NCBI GenBank assembly: GCA_900544205.1
Contig: UQUG01000014.1
Location: 1-36,272 of the forward strand
DNA: 36,272 bases
Source: an uncultured Collinsella sp.
GTDB taxonomy: Bacteria > Actinomycetota > Coriobacteriia > Coriobacteriales > Coriobacteriaceae
Direction of reading: 5' to 3'
The translations under genes were made by a program, and so were the position numbers. Below the pieces are notes generated by a model. That model was not told where the DNA came from. It ran no database searches and saw only the letters and a program-made list of their open reading frames with translations. Below are positions 15,324 to 24,854 of this stretch, piece after piece; within the stretch, counting starts at the first letter, position 1, and every line of letters begins with the position of its first letter.

Positions 15324-17624
15324 TTACTCGGCAGCGGCCTTGAACTTGTTGTAGTTGATCAGGCAGCCGGCCTTGACGATGGCGCGCTCCTCGGCCGTCA
15401 TATCGGCAATGTAGAGCTCAATCTGCTCAACTGCACCGTCGGCGCGCACTACGTACGCGGCGATGTCCTTTAGGTCGCCATCGAGCGCGGCGCGGATACC
15501 CGGCACAAAGACGTAGTCGCCCACCTCAAAGTTGGGCTCGGCCTCCATCTGGAAGGGCACCATGCCCCAGTTCATCACGTTGGAGCGATAGCGCTTGGTG
15601 GCGTACTCGTGGACGATGTTTGCCAGACCGCCGATCACGCGCTGGCAGCTCGCGGCCTGCTCGCGGGCAGAGCCGTCACCGGGCTTCTTGGCATAGAGCA
15701 TGGAGCCGTACTCAGTCGCCTTGGCATCCGCCGCGACGCCCGCGCCGGCCAGCGCCTCAAACACGCCCGCAAGCTCGGCATCGAGTGCCGCCAGATCGCC
15801 TGCTGCCTCGCCGGCAACGCGGCGCTTCTCCACCGCGTCGACCTCCTTGGAGCGGCCCACGTAAGCCGGGTCGCGGCGGCTCAGCGTAAACTCGGCCAGG
15901 CCGAGTGGATTGGAGCGGAAGGAGCTCGTCTCGCCCGAAGGAATAAGCTCGTCGGTCGTGGTGACCGGGTCCATGATCTTGGAGCACACCTTAAGCAGGA
16001 TGTCGTCGCCGAGGGGCTCCATCGCGGGCCACGGCTTGATGTTGGGACCCTCGACCAGCTCGTCGGCAGGCTCCGCCTTGCCAAAGCCCCAGTACACGCG
16101 CTTCTTGTACGGTGCGTCATCGAAGGTGTACTCGCAGGCCTCGTCCCAAGTCTCCTCGGGCAGGTCGGTCGCCGGCGTCAGGATGCCGCCGTTGGCAGCC
16201 GTCGCCGCAATGGAGCGGGCGTCCATCAGGGCTACGGCGCTCAGCTGGCCATTACCCGGCTTGGAACCCTCGCGGTTGGGGAAATTGCGCGTGGTGTGGC
16301 GAATCGAAAGGCCGTTGTTGGCAGGCGTGTCGCCGGCGCCGAAGCACGGGCCGCAGAATGCCGTGCGCACAATCGCGCCGGCCTCCATAAGGTCGTAGAT
16401 GTAGCCGCGGCGTGTAAGCTCGAGTGCCACGGGCTGGCTCGTGGGGTAGACCGACAGCGAGAACTCGCCGCAGCCGGTGTTGGCGCCCTTGAGCACGCGG
16501 GCAGCCTGGACCACGGAGTCGTAGTTGCCGCCCGAGCAGCCGGCGATAACGCCCTGCTGCACGTGCAGCTTGCCGTCGACGATCTTGTCGAGCAGGCTAA
16601 AGTGCGTCTTGCCCTCGCCGATCTTGGCGGCCTCGAGCTCCACCTCGTGCAGGATGTCCTCGAGGTTCTCGTTGAGCTCGTCGATCTCAAAGCCGTTGGA
16701 AGGATGGAACGGCAGCGCGATCATGGGCTTGATGCTCGACAGATCGACCTCGACGCAGCCGTCGTAGTAGGCAACATCGGCGGGCTTGAGCTCGCGGTAG
16801 TCGTCGCCGCGGCCGTGCATGGTCAGGAATGCGCGCGTGTCCTCGTCGGTGGCCCAAATGCTCGACAGGCAGGTAGTCTCGGTGGTCATGACGTCGACGC
16901 CGTTGCGGTAGTCGGTCGTCATGCTCGCGATGCCGGGGCCTACGAACTCCATGACCCTGTTCTTAACGTAACCCTTGGCAAAGACGGCGCGGATGATGGC
17001 GAGCGCCACATCGTGTGGGCCAACGCCGGGGCGCGGGGCGCCCGTGAGGTAGATGGCAACGACGCCGGGATAGGCAACGTCGTAGGTGTCGCGCAGCAGC
17101 TGCTTTGCCAGCTCGCCACCGCCCTCGCCCACGGCCATGGTGCCCAGAGCGCCGTAGCGGGTGTGCGAGTCGGAGCCCAGGATCATCTTGCCACAGCCGG
17201 CGAAGTTCTCACGCATAAAGGAGTGGATGACGGCGATGTGCGGCGGGACGAAGATGCCGCCGTACTTCTTGGCAGCCGAGAGACCGAAGACGTGGTCGTC
17301 CTCGTTGATAGTGCCGCCCACGGCGCACAGCGAGTTGTGGCAGTTAGTGAGTACGTAGGGCAGCGGGAACTGCTCCATGCCCGAGGCGCGCGCCGTCTGG
17401 ATGATGCCAACGAAGGTGATGTCGTGGCTCGCCATGGCGTCAAAGCGAATCTTGAGTGCCTCGGGGTCACCCGACGTGTTATGTGCCTGGAGGATCGAAT
17501 ACGCGATGGTGCCGCGCTTGGCATCCTCGGGCGTCTGCGTAATACCGCGCTCGGCAGCCTCGGCCGCAGGCACAACCTCGCTGCCGCCGCGCAGGTAGAT
17601 GCCGTCCTCGTACAGCTTGACCAT
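15324..17624 (-). CDS. Aconitase-family hydratase
   Basis: A 766-residue cytoplasmic protein of the aconitase/isopropylmalate-isomerase superfamily, which use a [4Fe-4S] cluster to move water on hydroxy acids. The cluster ligands are visible as Cys363 (GCSGG) and Cys424/Cys427 (CGPC). Other superfamily marks are GSDSHTRYGALG near 167 and a C-terminal swivel domain after about 590. It differs from canonical AcnA/AcnB in motif details and resembles the less characterised single-chain hydratases such as YbhJ. The frame is open to 17669, but ATG at 17624 has GGGAG upstream and fits the fold start. It is monocistronic, with no citrate-cycle neighbours, so its substrate is uncertain. Confidence 0.85.
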   Translation of the reverse strand: MVKLYEDGIYLRGGSEVVPAAEAAERGITQTPEDAKRGTIAYSILQAHNTSGDPEALKIRFDAMASHDITFVGIIQTARASGMEQFPLPYVLTNCHNSLCAVGGTINEDDHVFGLSAAKKYGGIFVPPHIAVIHSFMRENFAGCGKMILGSDSHTRYGALGTMAVGEGGGELAKQLLRDTYDVAYPGVVAIYLTGAPRPGVGPHDVALAIIRAVFAKGYVKNRVMEFVGPGIASMTTDYRNGVDVMTTETTCLSSIWATDEDTRAFLTMHGRGDDYRELKPADVAYYDGCVEVDLSSIKPMIALPFHPSNGFEIDELNENLEDILHEVELEAAKIGEGKTHFSLLDKIVDGKLHVQQGVIAGCSGGNYDSVVQAARVLKGANTGCGEFSLSVYPTSQPVALELTRRGYIYDLMEAGAIVRTAFCGPCFGAGDTPANNGLSIRHTTRNFPNREGSKPGNGQLSAVALMDARSIAATAANGGILTPATDLPEETWDEACEYTFDDAPYKKRVYWGFGKAEPADELVEGPNIKPWPAMEPLGDDILLKVCSKIMDPVTTTDELIPSGETSSFRSNPLGLAEFTLSRRDPAYVGRSKEVDAVEKRRVAGEAAGDLAALDAELAGVFEALAGAGVAADAKATEYGSMLYAKKPGDGSAREQAASCQRVIGGLANIVHEYATKRYRSNVMNWGMVPFQMEAEPNFEVGDYVFVPGIRAALDGDLKDIAAYVVRADGAVEQIELYIADMTAEERAIVKAGCLINYNKFKAAAE

Positions 17625-17711
17625 ACTGTCTCCCACTCTGCCCAAAAGATTTGGGCGCATAGCATACATTCGTTCAATATCGTGCCATAGAACGGTTGCG
17701 AGTGGGTTACG

Positions 17712-17742
17712 AATCTACACGTTCACTTTATCTCAGTAAAGT
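17712..17742 (-). promoter_or_regulatory. Putative promoter and small palindrome of the hydratase gene
   Basis: On the minus strand TTTACT (17735-17740) and TAGATT (17712-17717) are spaced by 17 bp. The -35 overlaps the palindrome ACTTTA-N6-TAAAGT (17725-17742). The start codon is about 90 nt downstream. Confidence 0.4.
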
Positions 17743-17780
17743 AAAGGACGAGCACCTTGCATCACTCTTCTGACAAGGAG

Positions 17781-17880
17781 TGTCCCAAAGTGCCGGCACA
17801 AAAGGAACGTCCCCAACTGCCAAGTGCCGCAAGAATGTCCCCTTTGACCAGTCATTTAAGAACGTCCCCAATGACTACCG
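17781..17880. repeat. Degenerate GAAYGTCCCC repeat region
   Basis: GGAACGTCCCC, AGAATGTCCCC and AGAACGTCCCC recur within 80 bp in the gap between the hydratase gene and the dnaK operon terminator. No reading frame or RNA gene is seen in 17743-17950. The sequence style recalls dispersed intergenic repeats. Confidence 0.4.
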
Positions 17881-17949
17881 CATCCGGAGCAAGGCAACGC
17901 CGCAGGTAGAGGACGGACAGCGAGCGACGTCCAGAGCGAACAAGTTGGC

Positions 17950-17994
17950 ATGAAAAAGGCAAGGCATAGACCTTCTGGTCATGCCTTGCCTTTT
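17950..17994 (-). terminator. Terminator of the dnaK-grpE-dnaJ-hspR operon
   Basis: AAAAGGCAAGGCAT and ATGCCTTGCCTTTT form a long stem (about 17954-17967 with 17981-17994), and on the minus strand the hairpin ends in TTTTTC. It lies about 70 nt after the hspR stop. Confidence 0.85.
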
Positions 17995-18036
17995 GAATGA
18001 CAAATTGTCGCTCTGGGTGGCGCGCAGCGTCGGCCC

Positions 18037-18064
18037 GTTACGCGGGTTGGTAAACCCGCGTAAC
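18037..18064 (-). other. Perfect 12-bp hairpin at the hspR stop codon
   Basis: GTTACGCGGGTT (18037-18048) and AACCCGCGTAAC (18053-18064) pair fully around a GGTA loop; the outer base is the last base of the hspR stop. No U-run follows, so it may protect the 3' end, with termination at 17950. Confidence 0.6.
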
Positions 18065-18480
18065 TACAAATCCCCGCCGGCACCCAGCAGCTTGCGCATG
18101 ACCTGTTCGGGGTTAACCGAGCCGTCGCGCGGGGCCAGGGCGGTGATCTTCTTCTGCATCTTGTACTCGTGCAGCTCGTCCTCGAGCTGGCGCACGCGGG
18201 CGCGGAGCTTTTCGTTCTCGCGCTCGCGCTCCTCGGCACGCTCCTTCATATCGAGGATGCGCACCACGCCGGCAAGGTTGATGCCCTCGTCGGTCAGCTG
18301 GTTGATGAGCTCCAGGCGCTCGATATCGGCACGCGAATACAGACGCGTGTTGCCGCCCGAGCGCTGGGGGTTCACCAGGCCCTTGGACTCGTAGACGCGC
18401 AGAGTCTGCGGATGCATACCGGTCAGCTCGGCCGCCACGCTAATCATGTACAGCGGTTTGTTCCTATTGTCCTCGGCCAT
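18064..18480 (-). CDS. hspR: HspR, MerR-family heat-shock repressor
   Basis: HspR represses dnaK and clpB genes in Actinobacteria, with DnaK as co-repressor. This 138-residue protein has the MerR winged helix at residues 9-75 (ISVAAELTGMHPQTLRVYESKGLV, then RSGGNTRLYS), followed by a charged coiled coil at about 78-112 that would dimerise it, and a short tail. A ribosome binding site with AAAGGGG precedes ATG at 18480. It is the last gene of the dnaK operon, the usual place in this phylum. The HAIR-like palindromes before dnaK and clpB are its likely targets. Confidence 0.93.
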   Translation of the reverse strand: MAEDNRNKPLYMISVAAELTGMHPQTLRVYESKGLVNPQRSGGNTRLYSRADIERLELINQLTDEGINLAGVVRILDMKERAEERERENEKLRARVRQLEDELHEYKMQKKITALAPRDGSVNPEQVMRKLLGAGGDL

Positions 18481-18552
18481 GCTACCTGACCCCTTTCCGT
18501 CTCGTTATCGTCCATCATAAGCCCGCGGGCGTGGGCGTGCGCCGCGACCGCC

Positions 18553-19518
18553 CTAGTACGTCGCCTTGTAACGGTTGACCTTCTCGCGGTAGTCGCGCGT
18601 GTCGGCCTCGCGCAGCTTGGTCATGGCATCGCGCTCGTCATCAGACAGGTTCGTGGGAACCTGCACCTTGATCTCGACAAGCAGCGCACCGGTGCGCCCG
18701 CGATGCTTAACGTCGGGCGCGCCCATCTCCTTAAAGCGGAACTTCTTGCCCGTCTGGGTACCCGCGGGCACCTTCAGACGAACCGTCGCACCACCGGGCG
18801 TCGGCACGTCCACCGTGCAGCCGAGCGCCGCCTCGTAGACCGAGACCGGTACCTCCATGGTCACGTCGGCACCTTTGCGCTTAAACAGCGGGTGCTCCTC
18901 CACATGCGTGGTCACGACCAGGTCGCCGCGCTCGCCACCCGCAACGCCATACTCGCCGCGACGCTTGTAGCGTAGCTTGCCGCCGTCGACCGCGCCCGCG
19001 GGCACTGAGACCGTGATGGTCTGCTGCTCGCCCGTCGAAGGAATGCGATAGGTGACTTTGTGAGTCACGCCGCGGAACGCGTCCTCGGCCGTTACGTCGA
19101 CAGTCAGCGACAGGTCGCCGCCCTTGCGCGCGCGGTTGCGGCCCGCGCCCGCACCGGCAGCGCCCGCGGCCCCGGCAAAGCCCGAGCCCCAATCGCTGCC
19201 CCAGGCGCCGTTGCCGCTAAAGATACTGTCAAAGATATCGCCCCAGCCGCTCGCGCCGGCACCGGCACCATAGCCGCCGCCATACGCGCCGCCCGCGCCC
19301 GGCATACCGCCGAACATGAGCATCTGGTCATACTCTTTGCGCTTCTTCTCGTCCGAAAGCGTCTCGTAGGCCTCGCTTATCTCCTTAAACTTGGCCTCGT
19401 CGCCGCCGGCATCGGGGTGATATTTTTGCGCGAGCTTACGGAACGCGCTCTTGATCTCTTTGTCGGAGGCGCTCTTGGATACGCCCAGGATGTCATAGAA
19501 GGTTTTGCCTGCAGCCAT
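18553..19518 (-). CDS. dnaJ: DnaJ-type co-chaperone without zinc finger
   Basis: DnaJ proteins bring substrates to DnaK and stimulate its ATPase. The J domain (residues 5-70) carries His34-Pro35-Asp36. A Gly/Ala/Phe-rich linker (about 70-135) leads to the two C-terminal beta domains (about 140-300). The four CxxCxGxG zinc motifs of classical DnaJ are absent, so at 321 residues it is a type B (CbpA-like) protein. The start at 19518 has AGGAGAGGAG upstream. It lies after grpE beyond a strong hairpin and before hspR. A classical zinc-finger DnaJ might exist elsewhere in the genome. Confidence 0.93.
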   Translation of the reverse strand: MAAGKTFYDILGVSKSASDKEIKSAFRKLAQKYHPDAGGDEAKFKEISEAYETLSDEKKRKEYDQMLMFGGMPGAGGAYGGGYGAGAGASGWGDIFDSIFSGNGAWGSDWGSGFAGAAGAAGAGAGRNRARKGGDLSLTVDVTAEDAFRGVTHKVTYRIPSTGEQQTITVSVPAGAVDGGKLRYKRRGEYGVAGGERGDLVVTTHVEEHPLFKRKGADVTMEVPVSVYEAALGCTVDVPTPGGATVRLKVPAGTQTGKKFRFKEMGAPDVKHRGRTGALLVEIKVQVPTNLSDDERDAMTKLREADTRDYREKVNRYKATY

Positions 19519-19540
19519 CGTAGCTCCTCTCCTGTTTCAT

Positions 19541-19562
19541 CCGCCGTCCCCGCGGACGGCGG
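19541..19562 (-). promoter_or_regulatory. Hairpin in the dnaJ leader
   Basis: CCGCCGTCC (19541-19549) and GGACGGCGG (19554-19562) form a perfect 9-bp stem with a CCGC loop just upstream of the dnaJ ribosome binding site. Confidence 0.5.
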
Positions 19563-19591
19563 CTCATGCTTTCATATGGCACTAGGCCAGA

Positions 19592-19621
19592 AAGGGCCCC
19601 GGGTGTTGCCCCGGGGCCCTT
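19592..19621 (-). terminator. Terminator-like hairpin between grpE and dnaJ
   Basis: AAGGGCCCCGGG and CCCGGGGCCCTT (19592-19603, 19610-19621) form a perfect 12-bp stem with a 6-base loop, five bases after the grpE stop codon. On the minus strand it ends CCCTTTCT, a weak U-run. It may partly terminate or be a processing site that sets the dnaK-grpE to dnaJ-hspR ratio. Confidence 0.6.
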
Positions 19622-19626
19622 CTCAA

Positions 19627-20469
19627 TTACTCCTCGGCGCTCTCGGCCGTATCGGCCGCAGCATCCTCGGGCGCCGCTTCGGGCTCCGGCGCGGGGCGCT
19701 TCTCGCCGCCGTACGTCACCGTCACCATCGCGGAGCGCAGGATGCGGTCCGCCATACGGTAGCCCTTCTGGTACACGTCGTTGACGGTCTCGTCGTACTG
19801 CGCGGCGTCCTCGACACGTCCCACGGCCTGGTGCTCGAGCGGATCGAACGCCTCGCCCTTGGGGTCGATGGGCTCAACGCCCTCGTGCGCAAACACATCG
19901 AGCAGCTTGGCATGCACCGCGTCAACGCCATCGACGAACTGTTTAAAGTCGTCGGAAAGCTCCTGGCTGCGGGCATGGTCGATTGCGCGCTCGATATCGT
20001 CGACCACCGGCAGCAGCGCGGTGACGAGCTTCTCGGTCGCGCGCTCGCGCTCGGCGATACGCTCGTTGGCGGTGCGGCGGCGGAAGTTCTCCCAGTCGGC
20101 CTGCAGACGGGCAGTGCGCTCGGTAGCGTCCTTTGCCTTGTCCTCGGCGGCCTTCTGAGCCTCTGCCGCAGCATCGAGCTCGCTGCGCACGTCGGCAAGC
20201 TCCTTCTGAGCCTGCTCGAACTTGAGCTTAAAGTCGTTGTCGGCGGCTTCCTCACCGGCGCGGATAGCGGCTTCCACCATCTCGTCCTCGGTCATCGTCG
20301 CCTCCTTGTTGGAATCCTCTACCTGGTTCTCGGCAGCCTCGGCGGCCTCGGCCTCATTGGCCTCGGTATCGTCGACGGCCTCTACGGGAATCTTCACGTC
20401 CTTCTCCTCAGAGTCAACGGGGGCGGCGCCAGTGGCAGCCGCCTCCGTGCGAGCTTTACGGGCGGACAT
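19627..20469 (-). CDS. grpE: GrpE, nucleotide exchange factor of DnaK
   Basis: GrpE dimers release ADP from DnaK. This 280-residue protein is long for the family because of acidic, Ala/Glu-rich N-terminal and C-terminal extensions. The long coiled coil covers about 80-150 and the beta-rich head about 215-265, with the recognisable core GYRMADRILRSAMVTV. Its ATG at 20469 lies two bases after the dnaK stop and has only a weak GAGG site, so it depends on translational coupling. A second ATG at 20295 (Met59) has a strong AAGGAGG five bases upstream and would give a 222-residue form closer to typical length. Either or both could be used. Confidence 0.93.
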   Translation of the reverse strand: MSARKARTEAAATGAAPVDSEEKDVKIPVEAVDDTEANEAEAAEAAENQVEDSNKEATMTEDEMVEAAIRAGEEAADNDFKLKFEQAQKELADVRSELDAAAEAQKAAEDKAKDATERTARLQADWENFRRRTANERIAERERATEKLVTALLPVVDDIERAIDHARSQELSDDFKQFVDGVDAVHAKLLDVFAHEGVEPIDPKGEAFDPLEHQAVGRVEDAAQYDETVNDVYQKGYRMADRILRSAMVTVTYGGEKRPAPEPEAAPEDAAADTAESAEE

Positions 20470-20471
20470 GA

Positions 20472-22364
<1,893 letters not shown>

Positions 22365-22398
22365 TAGAAATTCCCTCTCTCTTGTGCGTTTGCACCGA

Positions 22399-22415
22399 CT
22401 CGGCGGTCTGCCGAG
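22399..22415 (-). promoter_or_regulatory. Short hairpin in the dnaK leader
   Basis: CTCGGC (22399-22404) and GCCGAG (22410-22415) pair around a 5-base loop, about 18 nt upstream of the ribosome binding site. Confidence 0.35.
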
Positions 22416-22473
22416 CGGTGTTTCGGCTTGTCTTTCAGGATGTAGTGTATCCCCTTATGGGCCGGAATATACA

Positions 22474-22500
22474 AAATCTAAGTCAATTCATATAAGATTT
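22474..22500. promoter_or_regulatory. HAIR-like operator of the dnaK operon (HspR candidate site)
   Basis: AAATCTAAGT, spacer CAATTCA, then TATAAGATTT. The arms are identical to those before clpB at 12077-12103. On the minus strand a TTATAT/TATATT pair spaced by 18 bp could be the promoter, and the site overlaps it. This fits repression by HspR, which the operon encodes. Confidence 0.75.
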
Positions 22501-22625
22501 CTTATTGCTGAGAGTTTAGGTTCGCAAATGCGCAGGTAGACGCACTGTTTGAGTTCTAGGCAAATCTATCGAGATCTATGTAGAGATGGCTGAGGCTTGG
22601 GTCCGAGGGTGCCTGGGGCTGCCTT

Positions 22626-22802
22626 GCGGAAAGCTCGTCCCGTTTTGAGCGTGGATTCCGGGCCGCGGTTTCCGTCTGAAGGCTCAACCGGAAACCGCGG
22701 CCCGTTTTGAGAGCTGATACCGGGTCGCAGTTTCCGCTAGCGGGCCCAACCGGAAACTGTAACCCGGTTTTCGGCCAAATAACGGGATGCCCTTTCCGCA
22801 GG
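22626..22802. repeat. Array of GC-rich hairpins with CGGAAA and CCCGTTTT motifs
   Basis: Hairpin 1 pairs GGGCCGCGGTTTCCG (22660-22674) with 22689-22703 perfectly over a 14-base loop. Hairpin 2 pairs 22719-22736 with 22751-22768 at 16 of 18 positions. Partial units sit on both sides (CGGAAAGCTCGTCCCGTTTTG from 22627; AACGGGATGCCCTTTCCG from 22781). The stems are related but not identical, with compensating changes. No gene is seen between 22501 and 22932. Confidence 0.85.
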
Positions 22803-22932
22803 CGCGCTCAATAGCTCAATATTTCAAGTCACCTTTAGCTAACATTTGCGCAGCTCAACGGCCCCACCTGCGCGTTTTTTAGTAAACCTTGGCATACTCG
22901 GCGAACGGTATGAAGATGCCGGCCAGAGGGTA

Positions 22933-22960
22933 TTGCAAACGGTCGCTCCCGTGGTATGTT
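22933..22960 (+). promoter_or_regulatory. Putative ferredoxin promoter
   Basis: TTGCAA (22933-22938) and TATGTT (22955-22960) are spaced by 16 bp, 62 nt before the ferredoxin start. Confidence 0.45.
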
Positions 22961-23021
22961 TTTGCCCGAATCAAACCGGCGCGCATCGCCTGTAGCGTCG
23001 GTCAACAGAGAGGAAACTACC

Positions 23022-23207
23022 ATGGCTCATCCCGTAATTGATGCCGACGAGTGCATCGCTTGTGGCGTTTGCGTCGACTCCTGCCCCGCTGGCGTTCTGG
23101 AGCTCCAGGACGTCGCTACCGTCGCTGACGAGGACTCCTGCGTCGCCTGTGGCGCTTGCCAGGACGCTTGCCCCGCTGGCGCGATCACCGAGATCGTCGA
23201 GGAGTAA
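23022..23207 (+). CDS. 2[4Fe-4S] ferredoxin
   Basis: This 61-residue soluble electron carrier has two motifs, CIACGVCVDSCP (about residues 10-21) and CVACGACQDACP (about 40-51), each binding a [4Fe-4S] cluster with the distant Cys-Pro of the other. It is of clostridial type and would serve low-potential reactions such as pyruvate oxidation or hydrogenase. The reading frame is open to 22956, but ATG at 23022 has GAGAGGAAA upstream and gives the usual length. It is monocistronic, with its own terminator. Confidence 0.95.
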   Translation: MAHPVIDADECIACGVCVDSCPAGVLELQDVATVADEDSCVACGACQDACPAGAITEIVEE

Positions 23208-23246
23208 CAACTCCCCCACCTGCACACTCAAAAGTACACCGTGCAC

Positions 23247-23287
23247 AAAAAAGAGGCCTCCGCATCGCCGCGGAGGCCTCTTTTTTT
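23247..23287 (+). terminator. Rho-independent terminator of the ferredoxin gene
   Basis: GAGGCCTCCGC (23253-23263) and GCGGAGGCCTC (23270-23280) form a perfect 11-bp stem between an A-run and TTTTTTT. It could also work in the other direction. Confidence 0.93.
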
Positions 23288-23335
23288 GTGTGATAACTAA
23301 TTTGGCACCGTCGCAGGTTGAGCTCACGTCAGCGA

Positions 23336-23435
23336 AAACGTCCCTAAGCGAGCAAGGTGACGTGAAAGAGGAGGGAAGCGTACTTTGTGGTACGCGACCG
23401 ACGATTGAACGTCAGATTGCCGCTTAGAGACGTTT
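23336..23435. other. Nested triple palindrome, possible structured RNA or mobile repeat
   Basis: Three nested inverted repeats share one centre: outer 23336-23350 with 23421-23435 (14 of 15), middle TGACGT 23358-23363 with 23409-23414, inner GCGTAC 23378-23383 with 23390-23395. The unpaired sides are nearly symmetric (7 and 6, 14 and 13 bases). It lies between the ferredoxin terminator and the niaR stop. On the minus strand the outer stem runs into TTTT, so it may end the nad operon. Confidence 0.6.
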
Positions 23436-23445
23436 GCAGCGTCGG

Positions 23446-23991
23446 CTACGATAGGTCGTCCTCGTAGGGCATCAGATCTGCCAGATAGCCCTTTTCCTTG
23501 AGCATGGTCTCGATCTCGTCGAGGGTCTGCTCGTCCTCCGCCGCGATGCGATGGAAGTGATAGCCGCTTGTCACCGTCAGCAGTGGAAAACTCTTGCCGC
23601 TGGCAATACCCTCCAGATAGCGCTCGATATCGCGACGGTTGCGAATGTCCAGATCGGCTGTGATCTTGCCATACACGCGGTGATTGACGATCACGTTGAG
23701 AACGGCGCCTCCGGCGTCGACGATGCTCGTGAGCTCGTCACTTGCCTGCTCCACGCTATGGTGCACCTTGACCACGCGCGTGGGAACAGCCGGGCTGCCC
23801 GCCGCCTCCTGCAGCACGTAGCCGCGATTGGTGGCCACGATATCGTGCCCATCGGCGCGCAGCAGGGCGATGTCTTGCACGACAATCTGGCGGCTCACAC
23901 CCACCTCACGAGCAAGCGCACTGCCCGAAACGGGCTCCTTGGCTCGCTCGAGCACGCCTATGATGGCACGGCGACGCTCGCGGGCGTTCAT
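23446..23991 (-). CDS. niaR: NiaR, niacin-responsive repressor of NAD synthesis
   Basis: NiaR represses NAD biosynthesis or niacin uptake genes when niacin is present. This 181-residue protein has an N-terminal winged helix (about 5-60, SGSALAREVGVSRQIVVQDIALLRADG) and a C-terminal 3H domain with conserved histidines (VHHS, NHRVYG, GYHFHRI) that bind metal and ligand. Its ATG shares one base with the nadC stop codon, so the two are translationally coupled. Being last in nadA-nadB-nadC-niaR, it probably controls its own operon through the palindrome at 27354-27397. Confidence 0.93.
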   Translation of the reverse strand: MNARERRRAIIGVLERAKEPVSGSALAREVGVSRQIVVQDIALLRADGHDIVATNRGYVLQEAAGSPAVPTRVVKVHHSVEQASDELTSIVDAGGAVLNVIVNHRVYGKITADLDIRNRRDIERYLEGIASGKSFPLLTVTSGYHFHRIAAEDEQTLDEIETMLKEKGYLADLMPYEDDLS

Positions 23992-24851
23992 TATTTACCG
24001 TCCAGCAGACGCAGGTGCTTAAGCGAGAGGTCGAGGATCGGCGCGGAGTGCGTCAGGGCGCCCGAGCTAATAAAGTCAACGCCCAGGTCGGCGAGCGCGC
24101 GGATATTGCCGGCGTCCACGTTGCCCGAACACTCGGTCTTGGCGCGACCGGCGATAAGCTCGATAGCGGCGGCCATGTCGTCATGGGTCATGTTGTCGAA
24201 CATGATAATGTCGGCACCGGCCTCCACGGCTTCGCGTACCATGTCCAGGTTCTCGCACTCGATCTCGACCGTCGTGGTAAACGACGCGTGGGCGCGCGCC
24301 ATCTCGATCGCGCGTGTCACGCCACCGGCGGCATCGATGTGGTTGTCCTTGAGCATGACGGCCGTCGACAGGTTGTAACGGTGGTTGCTGCCACCGCCGA
24401 TCTCAACCGCCGCCTTCTCAAACACGCGCATGCCCGGCGTGGTCTTGCGTGTGTCGACAAGCACGGTCTTGGTACCCTCGAGCGCCGCTGCCATTCTGTG
24501 CGTATAGGTAGCGATACCGCTCATGCGCTGCAGGTAGTTGAGCGCCACGCGCTCGCCCGAAAGCAGCACGCGCGCATCGCCGCGCACCTGGCCCACGTGG
24601 TCGCCGGCGTGCACCTCGTCACCGTCGGCAACATCAAACAGCACCGAGCTCTGCGAATCCAGCAGCTCAAAGGTGCGAGCGAACACATCCAGGCCCGCGA
24701 TGATGCCATCGGCCTTGGCGATGAGCTCCACCGTGGCGGGGCGCGCCGTGGGGCACACACTCGCCGTGCTCACATCCTCAAACGTGATGTCCTCGCGCAG
24801 GGCCTGCAGAATCAGATCATCGACGACGAGCTTCATGGTAATGGGATTCAT
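23991..24851 (-). CDS. nadC: Nicotinate-nucleotide pyrophosphorylase (carboxylating)
   Basis: NadC converts quinolinate and phosphoribosyl pyrophosphate to nicotinate mononucleotide and CO2. The 286-residue protein has the family core: RMSGIATYTHRM, then DTRKTTPGMR, then GGGSNHRYNLSTAVMLKDNH, with substrate-binding Arg, His and Lys residues, and a C-terminal barrel with ALTHS near the end. ATG at 24851 is preceded by GGAGGAG, which overlaps the nadB stop region; the gap to nadB is three bases. It is the third gene of the operon. Confidence 0.97.
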   Translation of the reverse strand: MNPITMKLVVDDLILQALREDITFEDVSTASVCPTARPATVELIAKADGIIAGLDVFARTFELLDSQSSVLFDVADGDEVHAGDHVGQVRGDARVLLSGERVALNYLQRMSGIATYTHRMAAALEGTKTVLVDTRKTTPGMRVFEKAAVEIGGGSNHRYNLSTAVMLKDNHIDAAGGVTRAIEMARAHASFTTTVEIECENLDMVREAVEAGADIIMFDNMTHDDMAAAIELIAGRAKTECSGNVDAGNIRALADLGVDFISSGALTHSAPILDLSLKHLRLLDGK

Positions 24852-24854
24852 GGT

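Noticed and set aside
15609..17690. A 693-codon open frame on the plus strand opposite the hydratase gene
   Set aside because: Antisense shadow; the minus-strand frame has clear aconitase-family motifs and a ribosome binding site.
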